64,000 nt of DNA from Bacteroidales bacterium. Its GTDB lineage: Bacteria; Bacteroidota; Bacteroidia; Bacteroidales; FEN-979. Made by a program: the position numbers and the translations under genes. The DNA lies in the NCBI GenBank assembly GCA_030681475.1, contig JAUXWT010000090.1, positions 26,342 to 90,341 on the forward strand, written 5' to 3'. The first letter of the stretch is position 1, and each line of letters starts with the position of its first letter. The notes under the pieces are model-generated. The model was not told the DNA's origin. It saw only the letters and a program-made list of their open reading frames with translations, and did no database searches. Shown in pieces: positions 35,430-44,128 of this stretch.

Positions 35430-36206
35430 TCACTTCCATGCTGAGAACATCGCCTTCAATGCCTCATTATCTTTTTGGTTATAAATAAAACCTTCCTTTT
35501 TGAAAGCTTCAAACCCCGTTACACCTTGTTTTAATAGGGGTTTCAATGTTCTGGCTTTATCAAGCTGTTTTTTTGCATTCACCGGATCATTATTGTAAAA
35601 GTACACAAGGGCCAGGCCGAGAATAGCATCAATTTTTTCGGGACGAATGGAGATGACTTTGTTGAAGTTGTCTGATGCCGATGAATAATCTTTCACAGCC
35701 AAGTAGCAGTATCCCAGGTTACCCAAAACGGTTAAATTCTCAGGATAAAGCTGTAACACCTGGTTATAAAAAATGATCGCGTTGGGGTAGTCCTCCTTAT
35801 TAAGATACAACTCATTGACCATATTAATATAGCTCGGGTTTACAGGATCTATCTCATAGGCTTTAAAAATATCTGCGACAGCATCAGGATCATCAGGAGA
35901 AATGGATTGCTTCGCCAATCCACGGCTAAAATATGCACTTGCATCACCCGGATCGATTTCGATACACTTTGAATAATCGTCAATTGCGCCCTGTATATCA
36001 TTGCATTCAAGTTTGGCTCCGGCACGGCAGAAGTATGCGGCTGCAAGGTCGTCTTCTTGGTCAATGCATTTAGTGAAATATATTATCTTTTCTTTCGGGT
36101 CAGAGGCATCAAGCCCTTTTTCAAACCAATCCGCATGTTGGGCGTCAAGCATCAAAGGAATCAGAATAATACCAAATAGAAGAAAAACTCTTGAATTCAT
36201 GGCCAT
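35430..36206 (-). CDS. Exported TPR-repeat protein
   Basis: A 258-residue protein with a signal peptide (VFLLFGIILIPLMLDAQ) and about five tetratricopeptide repeats from residue 30 to 225. They are of the type AAYFCRAGAKLECNDIQGAI and ASAYFSRGLAKQSI, with the usual spacing of Ala, Gly and Tyr. TPRs bind other proteins; no partner is suggested by context. The start may be ATG 36206 or the ATG two codons later (36200), both preceding the same signal peptide. Confidence 0.85.
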   Translation of the reverse strand: MAMNSRVFLLFGIILIPLMLDAQHADWFEKGLDASDPKEKIIYFTKCIDQEDDLAAAYFCRAGAKLECNDIQGAIDDYSKCIEIDPGDASAYFSRGLAKQSISPDDPDAVADIFKAYEIDPVNPSYINMVNELYLNKEDYPNAIIFYNQVLQLYPENLTVLGNLGYCYLAVKDYSSASDNFNKVISIRPEKIDAILGLALVYFYNNDPVNAKKQLDKARTLKPLLKQGVTGFEAFKKEGFIYNQKDNEALKAMFSAWK

Positions 36207-36292
36207 TATGTTTCAGGAATGCAATTTAGATAAAAATTATTCGTATCTTGTACAAATTCACAGATTTTAACTTTTTAGTAAACAAACGGATA

Positions 36293-36523
36293 ATGAAAAA
36301 AGACACTTTGGAACACCGGATGATGCAGGAGAGCAATCGATTAAAGGTTCCCGATTCAAAATTACTCTCGGGTTCGCTTGCTGGTAAATATCCGGTTATT
36401 CTTGATGGAGGTAAGACGACAATATTTATTTCGGATCCAAGCAAAGAGGCAGAAACAAGAAAAAATTACGAAAACCGTCAGAGTAACAGGTTTATGGTCT
36501 TTTCCAAGAAACAAAAAGTATAA
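36293..36523 (+). CDS. Small protein of unknown function
   Basis: A 76-residue polar protein (MKKDTLEHRMMQESNRLKVP ...). It shows a helical charged start, a middle LAGKYPVILDGGKTTIFI that looks like a beta hairpin, and a basic end (FMVFSKKQKV). No family is recognised. The start at 36293 is preferred to an in-frame ATG at 36248 because the upstream codons are AT-rich and lack coding character. It is a single gene between divergent and unrelated neighbours. Confidence 0.5.
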   Translation: MKKDTLEHRMMQESNRLKVPDSKLLSGSLAGKYPVILDGGKTTIFISDPSKEAETRKNYENRQSNRFMVFSKKQKV

Positions 36524-36629
36524 TTTTTTTTGGGCTTCATGCAGGGAAAATCTGGCAGAAATCCTTAGATGGTTCGCCGGGTAAACACCCTGAAAAGAGT
36601 CTGATAAACGCGATTTGGTTTTATTATCT

Positions 36630-36637
36630 TATCTTTG
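36630..36637 (+). promoter_or_regulatory. -7 element for the cold-shock gene
   Basis: TATCTTTG, exact TAnnTTTG match, about 105 nt before the ATG at 36743. The implied leader of about 100 nt is long for this genome and is a feature of cold-shock messages. Confidence 0.45.
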
Positions 36638-36742
36638 CATAAAATACGGTGATATAAATACTTTTCCTGTAATTCCCCGATCGGAATATCCGGTCTTTGC
36701 AGGTTTTGTGCTGACAAGTTTTTAATTTAAAACCAAATATAT

Positions 36743-37189
36743 ATGGCGGGTTCACAACAGACCTTTAACAAAAAAGATAAAGAAAAAAAGCGATTAAAGA
36801 AGCGGCTGGACAAGCAACAAAAATTCGCGGAACGGAAGTCAAACTCACCAGGTGGCGGATTGGATAACATGATTGCCTATGTTGATCAAAACGGGAACAT
36901 TACAGATACCCCACCCGATCCGGCAGACAGAAAGAAGATCGATGCAGGAAGCATTGAGATTGGCGTTCCCAAAAGGGAAGTTGTGGAAGTATCACCCATA
37001 CGAAACGGAAGGGTCGAGTATTTCAACCATTCAAAAGGATTTGGTTTTATCAAAGAAAACGATACACAGGAGAAATTTTTTGTACACGTCCACGCTTTGA
37101 CCGAAGAGATCAGCGAGGGAGATAAAGTCACGTTCGAGATCGAACGCGGGTTTAAAGGGATGAGCGCCGTGCGGGTAAATAAAGCTTGA
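36743..37189 (+). CDS. Cold-shock-domain protein with basic N-terminal extension
   Basis: A 148-residue protein. Residues 1-32 are strongly basic (KKDKEKKRLKKRLDKQQKFA), followed by a linker, and a cold-shock domain from about residue 82. In that domain RNP1 reads KGFGFIKEN and RNP2 reads KFFVHVHAL, where canonical proteins have VFVHFS. The domain binds single-stranded RNA or DNA; the basic tail would add non-specific RNA affinity. Extended Csp proteins of this kind are common in Bacteroidota. It is a single gene, followed by a tRNA gene on the other strand. Confidence 0.9.
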   Translation: MAGSQQTFNKKDKEKKRLKKRLDKQQKFAERKSNSPGGGLDNMIAYVDQNGNITDTPPDPADRKKIDAGSIEIGVPKREVVEVSPIRNGRVEYFNHSKGFGFIKENDTQEKFFVHVHALTEEISEGDKVTFEIERGFKGMSAVRVNKA

Positions 37190-37238
37190 GCGACCCACAA
37201 TAATCAATTGAATCACAACGATTTGTGAATTTTGATTG

Positions 37239-37310
37239 TAGCCCCACCAGGAATCGAACCTGGATTTAAAGTTTAGGAAACTTCCGTTCTATCCATTGAA
37301 CTACAGGGCC
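37239..37310 (-). tRNA. tRNA-Arg (anticodon CCT)
   Basis: A 72-nt cloverleaf on the minus strand. The D-arm is GTTC...GAAC with loop AATGGATA, the anticodon loop is TTCCTAA giving CCT, and the T-arm is CCAGG-TTCGATT-CCTGG. It reads AGG codons as arginine. CCA is not encoded (the discriminator A is followed by CAA). The acceptor stem has several G-T pairs, including the terminal one, so the exact ends may be off by one base. Confidence 0.9.
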
Positions 37311-37402
37311 CGGAAATGATTTACGATTGAATGAATTACGAATTAAGGGTTATGAAAGGTGATTCGTAAACTCCAACATTTCTATCTGCAAAATTAATAC
37401 TT

Positions 37403-39454
37403 TTATTTAATATCAGCGCCATTCACCGCCCCATCATCAGGGGTGACGAAGAACAGGGCGCCGTCGGGATTTTCGGCCATCAGGATCATCCCCTGCGATT
37501 CGATTCCCTTGAGTTGGCGGGGGGCGAGGTTTACCAGGATGCAAACCCTTTTGCCAATGATCTCTTCAGGTTTGAAAAACCCGGCAATCCCCGAAACCAC
37601 GGTTCGCGTATCGAGACCGGTATCTATCTTCAGTTTAAGCAGCTTATCAGTCCTGGCCACTTTTTCTGCCTCGATGATGGTACCGGTGCGAATGTCCATT
37701 TTGGAGAAATCTTCGAAACCGATGGTATCTTTGGCAGGTTGGATGGGCGACATGGCCTGAGCGGCCTCGTTAGCCTGTTTTGTGTCCAGAAGTTTTTGCA
37801 CCTGGGCCTGGATGACAGGGTCTTCGATCTTTTCAAAGAGGAGTTCCGGCTGGTCAAGAACATGGCCCGGCTGAAGCCAGTTCAGCAAGGTGGCCTCTTT
37901 CCATTTGAAAGCGGGCAGGTTCAGTGTTTTCCTGATCTTTGCGGCAGAGAAAGGCAGGAATGGTTCTGAAACAATGGAGAGTTGGGCGCAAATCTGCAGG
38001 GAGAGGTTCAACACAGTCCCCACCCTGACCGGATCGTTGCTGATAACTTTCCACGGCTCATTTTCCGTGAGGTATTTGTTTCCCAGCCGGGCCAGGTTCA
38101 TCATCTCCGATAATGCTTCACGGAAACGGTATCCATGGATGCTCTCTGCAATCTTGCCTGGGAATTGCCGCATCTCCGCCATCATCGTTTTGTCGGAGTC
38201 GGTGAATGTAAAGGCATCAGGAACTTTTCCCTCAAAATATTTATGTGTCAGAACGATGGTGCGGTTAACAAAATTCCCTAAAATGGCCACCAGTTCACTG
38301 TTGTTCCTTGTCTGGAAATCTTTCCAGGTAAAATCGTTGTCTTTGGTTTCGGGTGCAGCCGAGGTGAGCACATACCTGAGGACATCCTGCTTGCCGGGGA
38401 ATGCCTCCAGGTATTCGTGAAGCCAGACTGCCCAGTTTCGTGAAGTCGATATTTTGTCGCCCTCCAGGTTCAGGAATTCGTTGGCCGGAACATTATCCGG
38501 GAGGATATAGGTGCCTTCGGCTTTAAGCATCGCCGGGAAGATGATGCAGTGAAACACGATGTTGTCCTTGCCGATAAAATGTACCAGTTTGGTTTCAGGG
38601 TCTTTCCAGTATCTTTCCCATTCCGGGGTCAATTCCCTGGTTGCGGAAATGTAGCCGATGGGCGCGTCGAACCAAACATACAACACTTTTCCATCGGCGC
38701 CATCAACGGGAACTTTCACCCCCCAGTCGAGATCGCGGGTAACGGCACGCGGCTGCAACCCCTGGTCGATCCACGACTTGCATTGACCGTAAACATTGAT
38801 CTTCCAGTCATCTTTATGACCTTCGAGGATCCATTCCCTCAACCAGGGTTCATACTGGTCGAGGGGAAGGAACCAATGCCGTGTTGCCTTCAAAACCGGT
38901 TTGTTTCCGCTGAGCACCGATTTGGGTTCGATCAGGTCGGTGGCATTCAGCGAGGTGCCGCATTTTTCGCACTGGTCGCCGTATGCCTGGTCATAACCGC
39001 AATGGGGGCAGGTTCCTGTGATGTACCTGTCGGCCAGGAACTGACCGGTTTCCTCGTCGAAATACTGCTCTGAGACCTTCTCGATGAACTGCCCGGCATC
39101 GTACATCTTGCGGAAGAATTCAGAAGCCGTTTCATGATGAATTGGATCGGATGTGCGGGCATAAATGTCAAAGGAGATGCCAAAATCAGCGAAAGATTTT
39201 TTAATGATGCCATGATATTTGTCAACGATGTCCTGGGGGGTTATCCCCTGTTGCAGCGCCCTGATGGTGATGGGTACGCCATGTTCATCTGATCCTCCGA
39301 TGAAAACGACATTTTCTTCATTCATACGAAGAAAACGAACATAAATATCAGCCGGTACGTAAACGCCGGCAAGGTGTCCGATATGGATGGGCCCGTTGGC
39401 ATAAGGGAGGGCGGAGGTAACGGTATATCGCTTGTATGAAGGTTTGTCGCTCAT
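37403..39454 (-). CDS. metG: Methionyl-tRNA synthetase with C-terminal tRNA-binding domain
   Basis: A 683-residue class I synthetase that charges tRNA-Met. It has the HIGH-type motif [11 protein letters not shown] (residues 17-27), a zinc knuckle with CPHC and CEKC (about 147-166), and a KMSKS-type loop reading KISTSR (about 333), a common natural variant. The anticodon domain has family segments [16 protein letters not shown] Trbp111-like OB-fold domain follows (about 575-683, [14 protein letters not shown] and [12 protein letters not shown]). Domain order and length are normal. It stands alone with a -7 element at 39491-39498. Confidence 0.97.
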   Translation of the reverse strand: MSDKPSYKRYTVTSALPYANGPIHIGHLAGVYVPADIYVRFLRMNEENVVFIGGSDEHGVPITIRALQQGITPQDIVDKYHGIIKKSFADFGISFDIYARTSDPIHHETASEFFRKMYDAGQFIEKVSEQYFDEETGQFLADRYITGTCPHCGYDQAYGDQCEKCGTSLNATDLIEPKSVLSGNKPVLKATRHWFLPLDQYEPWLREWILEGHKDDWKINVYGQCKSWIDQGLQPRAVTRDLDWGVKVPVDGADGKVLYVWFDAPIGYISATRELTPEWERYWKDPETKLVHFIGKDNIVFHCIIFPAMLKAEGTYILPDNVPANEFLNLEGDKISTSRNWAVWLHEYLEAFPGKQDVLRYVLTSAAPETKDNDFTWKDFQTRNNSELVAILGNFVNRTIVLTHKYFEGKVPDAFTFTDSDKTMMAEMRQFPGKIAESIHGYRFREALSEMMNLARLGNKYLTENEPWKVISNDPVRVGTVLNLSLQICAQLSIVSEPFLPFSAAKIRKTLNLPAFKWKEATLLNWLQPGHVLDQPELLFEKIEDPVIQAQVQKLLDTKQANEAAQAMSPIQPAKDTIGFEDFSKMDIRTGTIIEAEKVARTDKLLKLKIDTGLDTRTVVSGIAGFFKPEEIIGKRVCILVNLAPRQLKGIESQGMILMAENPDGALFFVTPDDGAVNGADIK

Positions 39455-39490
39455 GGGATCGGGCTCAGAGAATTAACTAATAATGAGGGG

Positions 39491-39498
39491 CAAAGATA
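39491..39498 (-). promoter_or_regulatory. -7 element for metG
   Basis: TATCTTTG on the minus strand, 36 nt before the ATG at 39454; exact TAnnTTTG match. Confidence 0.5.
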
Positions 39499-39577
39499 TG
39501 AAATTATGAAAAATGCCGGTTCAATAATTATTCAGCAGGATAAGCCTGAAAAGCCGGTCTGGTATCTGCCTTTTTTT

Positions 39578-39585
39578 TACTTTTG
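39578..39585 (+). promoter_or_regulatory. Candidate -7 element for the LD-carboxypeptidase gene
   Basis: TACTTTTG lies 4 nt before the ATG at 39590. Transcription starting a few bases downstream would leave almost no leader. It also argues against the longer frame starting at 39506, which would run through the promoter. Confidence 0.45.
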
Positions 39586-39589
39586 GCGT

Positions 39590-40489
39590 ATGATTACGCC
39601 ACCCTATCTTAAAAAGAACGATAAAATCGGTATTGTCTCTCCTGCCCGCAGCATCACTTTCGAAGAGGTGCATCCGGCCATCCGGTTTTTTCAGCGGAAT
39701 AACCTGGAGGTGATCCTGGGGAGCTACATCTTCAGCCGGCAGCATCAGTTTGCCGGATCGGACGAGCAGCGTTGCCGGGATTTTCAGCAAATGCTGGATG
39801 ATGAGAAAATCCGGGCGATTGTTTGTTCGCGGGGGGGGTATGGCACGGTACGGTTCATCGACAGGCTGGATTTTACTAAATTTCTTCAGCATCCGAAATG
39901 GATCGTGGGGTACAGCGATGTTACGGCGCTTCATGCACATATTCACCGGCAATTCGGAATAGAGACGCTCCATGCCACTATGCCGGTTAACATTAAAAGT
40001 GAGTACCCGGATGAAACGTTGCAAACAATGGCGGATGCGCTCTTCGGGAGGCAGATCACACATTCCTGTCCCGGGTCCGCCCTGTCGCGTAATGGTAAGT
40101 CAGAGGGATTGCTTATCGGCGGCAACCTTTCGATCCTTTACAGTCTGATGGGTTCTGTTTCGGAACCCGATTTTGCCGGAAAAATACTATTCCTTGAAGA
40201 TGTGGATGAATATCTTTACCACATCGACCGGATGATGATGAACCTGAAGCGGGCAGGGAAATTAGGTAAACTGAAAGGGTTGATCGTAGGGGGAATGACC
40301 AAAATGAATGATAATGCCATTCCGTTTGGAAAGACCGCGAACGAGATCATCGCCGATGCAGTGAAGGAATATAAATTTCCCGTTTGTTTTGATTTCCCGG
40401 CAGGTCACCTGGATACGAACCTGGCCCTGATCATGGGAAGGAAAGCCCGTTTTAGTGTTGACGATGTGGTTGAACTCGCATTTTATTAA
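39590..40489 (+). CDS. LD-carboxypeptidase (muramoyltetrapeptide carboxypeptidase, S66)
   Basis: About 299 residues, starting MITPPYLKKNDKIGIVSPA. It removes the terminal D-Ala from L,D-linked tetrapeptides during murein recycling. S66 family landmarks are seen: CSRGGYGTVRFIDRLD, the nucleophile serine in WIVGYSDVTALH, the catalytic Glu in LFLEDVDEYLYHIDRMM, and the His in FDFPAGHLDTNLALIMG. The upstream in-frame ATG at 39506 would add 28 non-conserved residues and is rejected. No signal peptide, so it is cytoplasmic. Confidence 0.92.
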   Translation: MITPPYLKKNDKIGIVSPARSITFEEVHPAIRFFQRNNLEVILGSYIFSRQHQFAGSDEQRCRDFQQMLDDEKIRAIVCSRGGYGTVRFIDRLDFTKFLQHPKWIVGYSDVTALHAHIHRQFGIETLHATMPVNIKSEYPDETLQTMADALFGRQITHSCPGSALSRNGKSEGLLIGGNLSILYSLMGSVSEPDFAGKILFLEDVDEYLYHIDRMMMNLKRAGKLGKLKGLIVGGMTKMNDNAIPFGKTANEIIADAVKEYKFPVCFDFPAGHLDTNLALIMGRKARFSVDDVVELAFY

Positions 40490-40563
40490 CAACTTGTATT
40501 ACCTTTTCAACTTTCCCCGATTAATCGAAAAGTAACCGCGAGGACGCAAAGCGTCTGTAAATT

Positions 40564-40929
40564 ATGAGCGACCATATTGAATTGGGAAAAAAGGGCGAGG
40601 AGATCGCTGTTGCCCATCTTACAGGATTAGGCTACCGGATACTTGAAAGGAACTGGCGATTGGGGAAGGAAGAGATCGATATCATTGCCCGCGACGGCAA
40701 TTTTGTCGTGATCGTTGAGGTGAAAACGCGTACGTCGAATGCATTGGCAGAGCCAGAAACTTCAGTGACAAAAAGTAAGCAAAGGATCCTGGTTCGAACG
40801 GCAAATGCATATATTAACTATCGCAAGCAACAGGGCGAAGTACGGTTTGATATCATTACTGTTCTGGTCCGTCAGGAGGGTGAGACCATCAATCATATCG
40901 TTGACGCCTTTTACGCGACCCGTTCCTGA
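40564..40929 (+). CDS. YraN/UPF0102 family nuclease-like protein
   Basis: A 121-residue protein with the UPF0102 signature: LGKKGEEIAVAHLTGLGYRI, ERNWRLGKEEIDIIARDG, and VIVEVKTRT. These form a PD-(D/E)XK-like restriction-fold core (Glu in KGEE, Asp in EIDII, E-x-K in VEVKTR). A Holliday-junction-resolvase-like fold is established for the family, but the role is unproven. It follows the carboxypeptidase by 74 nt and converges end to end with the RNase H gene (stops at 40929 and 40930). Confidence 0.93.
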   Translation: MSDHIELGKKGEEIAVAHLTGLGYRILERNWRLGKEEIDIIARDGNFVVIVEVKTRTSNALAEPETSVTKSKQRILVRTANAYINYRKQQGEVRFDIITVLVRQEGETINHIVDAFYATRS

Positions 40930-41562
40930 TCATTTTCTCCCGAAATCGGCAGGGATCTCACCCCAGAACTCAGTTTCCCATTTCAGGACCTTATTGGGCC
41001 ATCTGTTTTCATGGAGCCACTTCAGCGCCCTGTCAACAAGCTCGAACAGTTTTTGATTTTTCGGGGAGACAACCAGATTGGTGTTGATGGCCTTTTTACG
41101 CACCCAGGCAATGGCTGTGCGTGAATCGGAGTAAACCGGCCAATCGGAATTCCTTTGCTTGAGGTAAGCCAATGAATGTACAATACCCAGAAATTCGCCC
41201 AGGTTGACCGTGCCTTCGGGAAAAGGGCCCATGCGAAAGAGTTCCGCGCCCGATTTTGTATCCACACCACGGTATTCAAGGATCCCCGGGTTTCCTGCGC
41301 AGGCAGCGTCGGTGCAGATGCTGTCGGCGATAGGTACTCCGATCAGGGGGTTGGCGCAGGTGATCTTCTTAGGGGCATTCAGCCCTTTGGTCATGTACTT
41401 CCGGGGATCGTCGTTCAACGCGCTTTTTGCGAGGTCAAGTGTGGGAAAACCCTTGTACAGGGCACCCATGAACCCTTCAACCTGTTTTTTGCAGTCATCC
41501 CAGCTTTGGTAAATACCGGGTTTTTTTCCCTGCCAAACGACGTAGAACTTGTTTTTGGGCAT
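40930..41562 (-). CDS. Ribonuclease H with viroplasmin-type N-terminal domain
   Basis: A 210-residue protein. The N-terminal 45 residues are the viroplasmin/RNase H hybrid-binding domain (KFYVVWQGKKPGIYQSWDDC, FKGFP-type turn YKGFPTLDLAKSAL). A linker leads to an RNase H fold (about residues 70-205). Acidic residues expected for metal binding are in CTDAACAGNPG, NLGEFLGIVH and YSDSRTAIAWV. The enzyme removes RNA from RNA-DNA hybrids. This viroplasmin form is frequent in Bacteroidota. It has its own -7 element at 41579-41586. Confidence 0.92.
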   Translation of the reverse strand: MPKNKFYVVWQGKKPGIYQSWDDCKKQVEGFMGALYKGFPTLDLAKSALNDDPRKYMTKGLNAPKKITCANPLIGVPIADSICTDAACAGNPGILEYRGVDTKSGAELFRMGPFPEGTVNLGEFLGIVHSLAYLKQRNSDWPVYSDSRTAIAWVRKKAINTNLVVSPKNQKLFELVDRALKWLHENRWPNKVLKWETEFWGEIPADFGRK

Positions 41563-41578
41563 TGTTCAGATTATCGTG

Positions 41579-41586
41579 CAAAAATA
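41579..41586 (-). promoter_or_regulatory. -7 element for the RNase H gene
   Basis: TATTTTTG on the minus strand, 16 nt before the ATG at 41562; exact TAnnTTTG match. Confidence 0.45.
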
Positions 41587-41613
41587 CATTTTTACCTCAC
41601 CGTCACAAAATAT

Positions 41614-41776
41614 CGCACCTACGGAGCGAATCGTCCAGGGGATTATACGGGCAACCAGAGTTGCGCTCCAATGGAGCGATTAAACATGAATCAAACACCA
41701 TCATCAAGACGGCCCCATCGGGGCCCGATTCTGGTAGCACGTAATGTTGAATGTTCCCAGGCGCTCCGTAGGTGCG
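41614..41776. repeat. REP-like palindromic element, copy 1
   Basis: A 163-bp element bounded by perfect 15-bp inverted ends CGCACCTACGGAGCG and CGCTCCGTAGGTGCG. Inside are two smaller hairpins, CGCTCC-AAT-GGAGCG and GGCCCC-ATC-GGGGCC. It ends 8 bp from the stop codon of the transposase gene. A second copy at 42310-42518 lies in the same orientation on the other side of that gene, so the gene is bracketed by direct copies of the element. Confidence 0.8.
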
Positions 41777-41784
41777 CAATTATT

Positions 41785-42246
41785 TCAATCAAAAAAATCG
41801 AATAAATAGTTTTCATCATATTGTACGTCCATGTTTTTGAGCAGGCCAAGGTATTCCTTCCGAAAAGATTTCCGTTGATGATGTTGTTCCTGATTCAGGA
41901 TGTATTTAATCACACGGTCACGCTGAGAACGGCTGTAGGAAAATATTCCGTAGCCTTCCTGCCAGTGAAATGGTCTTTTTGACATTTTGTGTGTGTTAAT
42001 ATAAAAGGAAGAATCTGATTTTATATCCCTTACCAGATCGGGAATATAAATAGAAGGGGATAATCCTGCGAAAATATGGACATGGTCGGTAAAACCATTG
42101 ACTGCAAGGGATTTTTGTTTTTTCCCTTCAATGATTCCATAAATGTACCTGAATAATTCATGCCGAAATTCCTTGAGGATGAGAGCTTCACGATGTTTTA
42201 CAGCGAAAACAATGTGCATGCTTATTTGACTGTAGGTGTTTGCCAT
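41785..42246 (-). CDS. REP-associated Y1 transposase (RAYT, IS200-like)
   Basis: A 153-residue HUH-superfamily transposase. The start is family-typical (MANTYSQISMHIVFAVKHRE). The metal-binding HUH motif is DHVHIFAGL (about residues 53-61), and the catalytic tyrosine region lies in the helix VIKYILNQEQHHQ. These enzymes cut and join single-stranded DNA at hairpins. Two long palindromic repeats flank the gene (41614-41776 and 42310-42518), matching the RAYT/REP arrangement, in which a single-copy transposase acts on repeats rather than on its own ends. No classical IS200 end hairpins were seen. Confidence 0.88.
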   Translation of the reverse strand: MANTYSQISMHIVFAVKHREALILKEFRHELFRYIYGIIEGKKQKSLAVNGFTDHVHIFAGLSPSIYIPDLVRDIKSDSSFYINTHKMSKRPFHWQEGYGIFSYSRSQRDRVIKYILNQEQHHQRKSFRKEYLGLLKNMDVQYDENYLFDFFD

Positions 42247-42309
42247 AATGATGTTTATATATGCTTAATCGGGAAAATCGCAAAAGGTAATACATGACAA
42301 TAATAATTT

Positions 42310-42518
42310 CGCACCTACGGAGCGAATTGTCCGGGGGATTATACGGGCTACCAGCGTTGCGCTCCTATGGAGCGAATGCACCCCCTCTCCGTGTTGGAGA
42401 GGGGGTGCAGGGGGTGAGGTAATTAATCATAAATCAAACACCATCATCATCCCGGCCCCATCGGGGCCCGATTCTGGTAGCACGTAATGTTGAATGTTCC
42501 CAGCGCTCCGTAGGTGCG
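42310..42518. repeat. REP-like palindromic element, copy 2, with nested hairpin insert
   Basis: The same 15-bp ends and internal hairpins as the element at 41614-41776, in the same orientation. It has a replaced segment after the first internal hairpin: 42378-42408 forms a 13-bp perfect stem (GCACCCCCTCTCC with GGAGAGGGGGTGC, loop GTGTT), followed by a G-rich tail. This insert is itself a common kind of dispersed hairpin, so one repeat has landed in another. Confidence 0.8.
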
Positions 42519-42576
42519 CAATTATATTTCGATACAATAACCATCGACAAATTGTGTTATTTCAACCGAAAACAAA

Positions 42577-42584
42577 TACTTTTG
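42577..42584 (+). promoter_or_regulatory. Candidate -7 element for the flippase gene
   Basis: TACTTTTG, 5 nt before the ATG at 42590; exact TAnnTTTG match. It implies a near-leaderless transcript. Confidence 0.5.
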
Positions 42585-42589
42585 CCCCG

Positions 42590-44089
42590 ATGAATCCATT
42601 TAAAAAACTGGCTGGTCAAACAGCAGTTTACGGGCTGTCGAGCGTCGTGGGGCGTATCCTGGGATACCTCTTGGTATGGCTTTATACACGTGTGTTTTTA
42701 CCGGAAGAATATGGAACGGTCAGCGTATTTTATGCTTATGCAGCCTTCCTGATGGTCGTTCTGACTTATGGCATGGAGACGGCTTTTTTTAAATTCAACG
42801 AAACCGAAGAAAACAAAGAGAAGGTATTCAGCACCGGGATGATATCGCTGATCTTTTCATCGGTGATCTTCCTCTTCCTGACATCCTTTTTTGCGCAGAC
42901 CATTGCCGGATGGATCGACTATGCAGCTCATCCCGAATATGTATTATGGTTTGCATGGATGCTGGCCATGGACGCCCTCTCAAAGATCCCCTTTGCACGG
43001 CTCAGGGCGCAGAACAGAGCGTTGCGGTTCGCGGCCATCAATATGGCCAACATTGGGATCAACATCGGGCTAAACCTGTTTTTCCTGCTATTTTGTCCCT
43101 TTGTACTCAAACATGAGTCGTGGGGCTTGCTGAACGGATTTGTTCACCTGGTTTACCGTCCCGACTGGGGGATCGAATACATATTTATTGCCAATCTCAT
43201 TGCAAGCGCCTCCACCCTTATTCTGCTGATTCCGCAGTTTATCGGGATGCGTTGGAAACCCGATCAGAAGTTGCTGAAAACCATGTTCATTTATGCCTTT
43301 CCGCTGCTTTTTGCCGGGATGGCGGGCATTGTGAACGAGACATTCGACCGTTTGCTGCTCCGGTACCTTCTTCCCCCAGATATTGCAGCAAGCCAGGTTG
43401 GCATATACAGCGCCTGTTACAAGATCTCCATCCTGATGACCATTTTCATCCAGGCTTATAAATATGCCGCCGAACCTTTCTTTTTTGCTGCGGCAAAGGA
43501 AAAGGATGCTAAAATATTGTATGCCCGGATCATGGATTATTTCATCATTGTCGTTTCATTCATCTTTCTGGCAACCATGGTCTATCTTGACGATTTTATC
43601 ATGCCCTTCCTCATCGGGGAGAATTACTGGGCTGGTAAGGGCGTCATTCCCATCCTGATGATGGCCAACCTTTTCCTGGGAGTTTATTATAACCTGTCCA
43701 TCTGGTATAAACTTACATCAAGAACCATCTGGGGGGCATGGATTTCATTGATCGGTGCGATAATTACACTTGCCTTGAATTTCTGGTGGATCCCGCTGGG
43801 GCCTGATCACCTCATCCATGGATATATGGGCTCTGCCTGGGCTACATTTATCTGCTATGGCTCGATGATGGTCATTTCATACCTGATCGGGCAGCGTTAT
43901 TTCCCTGTGAAATATAACTTCGGCCGGTTTTTTGGTTATCTTGGTCTGGCAATCCTGCTTTATGGGGTTAGTATCAACATCACCCTTGATGGATTGTTCT
44001 TCAGGCTGGTATTCCACACCTTCCTGCTGGCGGTATTTGCAGGCACAGCGTACCTTTTCGAAAAGCCGCGGCTTGCGTCATCCCTGTAA
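42590..44089 (+). CDS. Polysaccharide/lipid-linked oligosaccharide flippase (Wzx/MOP family)
   Basis: About 500 residues with twelve or more membrane helices, of the MVF/Wzx branch of the MOP exporters. The start MNPFKKLAGQTAVYGLSSVV followed by GRILGYLLVWLYTRVF is typical. So are the GMETAFFKFNE and RLLLRYLLPPDIAASQVGIY loops, the latter in the middle of the protein, where this family has its most conserved segment. It would flip lipid-linked glycans across the inner membrane. An in-frame ATG at 42494 lies within the REP element and is rejected. dut follows 39 nt downstream. Confidence 0.9.
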   Translation: MNPFKKLAGQTAVYGLSSVVGRILGYLLVWLYTRVFLPEEYGTVSVFYAYAAFLMVVLTYGMETAFFKFNETEENKEKVFSTGMISLIFSSVIFLFLTSFFAQTIAGWIDYAAHPEYVLWFAWMLAMDALSKIPFARLRAQNRALRFAAINMANIGINIGLNLFFLLFCPFVLKHESWGLLNGFVHLVYRPDWGIEYIFIANLIASASTLILLIPQFIGMRWKPDQKLLKTMFIYAFPLLFAGMAGIVNETFDRLLLRYLLPPDIAASQVGIYSACYKISILMTIFIQAYKYAAEPFFFAAAKEKDAKILYARIMDYFIIVVSFIFLATMVYLDDFIMPFLIGENYWAGKGVIPILMMANLFLGVYYNLSIWYKLTSRTIWGAWISLIGAIITLALNFWWIPLGPDHLIHGYMGSAWATFICYGSMMVISYLIGQRYFPVKYNFGRFFGYLGLAILLYGVSINITLDGLFFRLVFHTFLLAVFAGTAYLFEKPRLASSL

Positions 44090-44103
44090 ATCAAGATTTT
44101 TAT

Positions 44104-44111
44104 TACCTTTG
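44104..44111 (+). promoter_or_regulatory. -7 element for dut
   Basis: TACCTTTG, 17 nt before the ATG at 44129, in the gap after the flippase gene; exact TAnnTTTG match. Confidence 0.45.
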
Positions 44112-44128
44112 CACGCTTACTTACCACC

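Noticed and set aside
37239..37402. The tRNA-Arg gene as an integration site for a mobile element
   Set aside because: Neighbours are metG and a cold-shock gene, with no integrase and no duplicated tRNA end in the window.
39506..39589. Longer N-terminus for the LD-carboxypeptidase
   Set aside because: The added 28 residues are not family-like and the region contains the likely -7 element; the start at 39590 matches the family.
41176..41805. A 209-codon plus-strand frame across the RNase H gene and the first REP-like element
   Set aside because: It is antisense to RNase H and ends in repeat DNA; no coding features.
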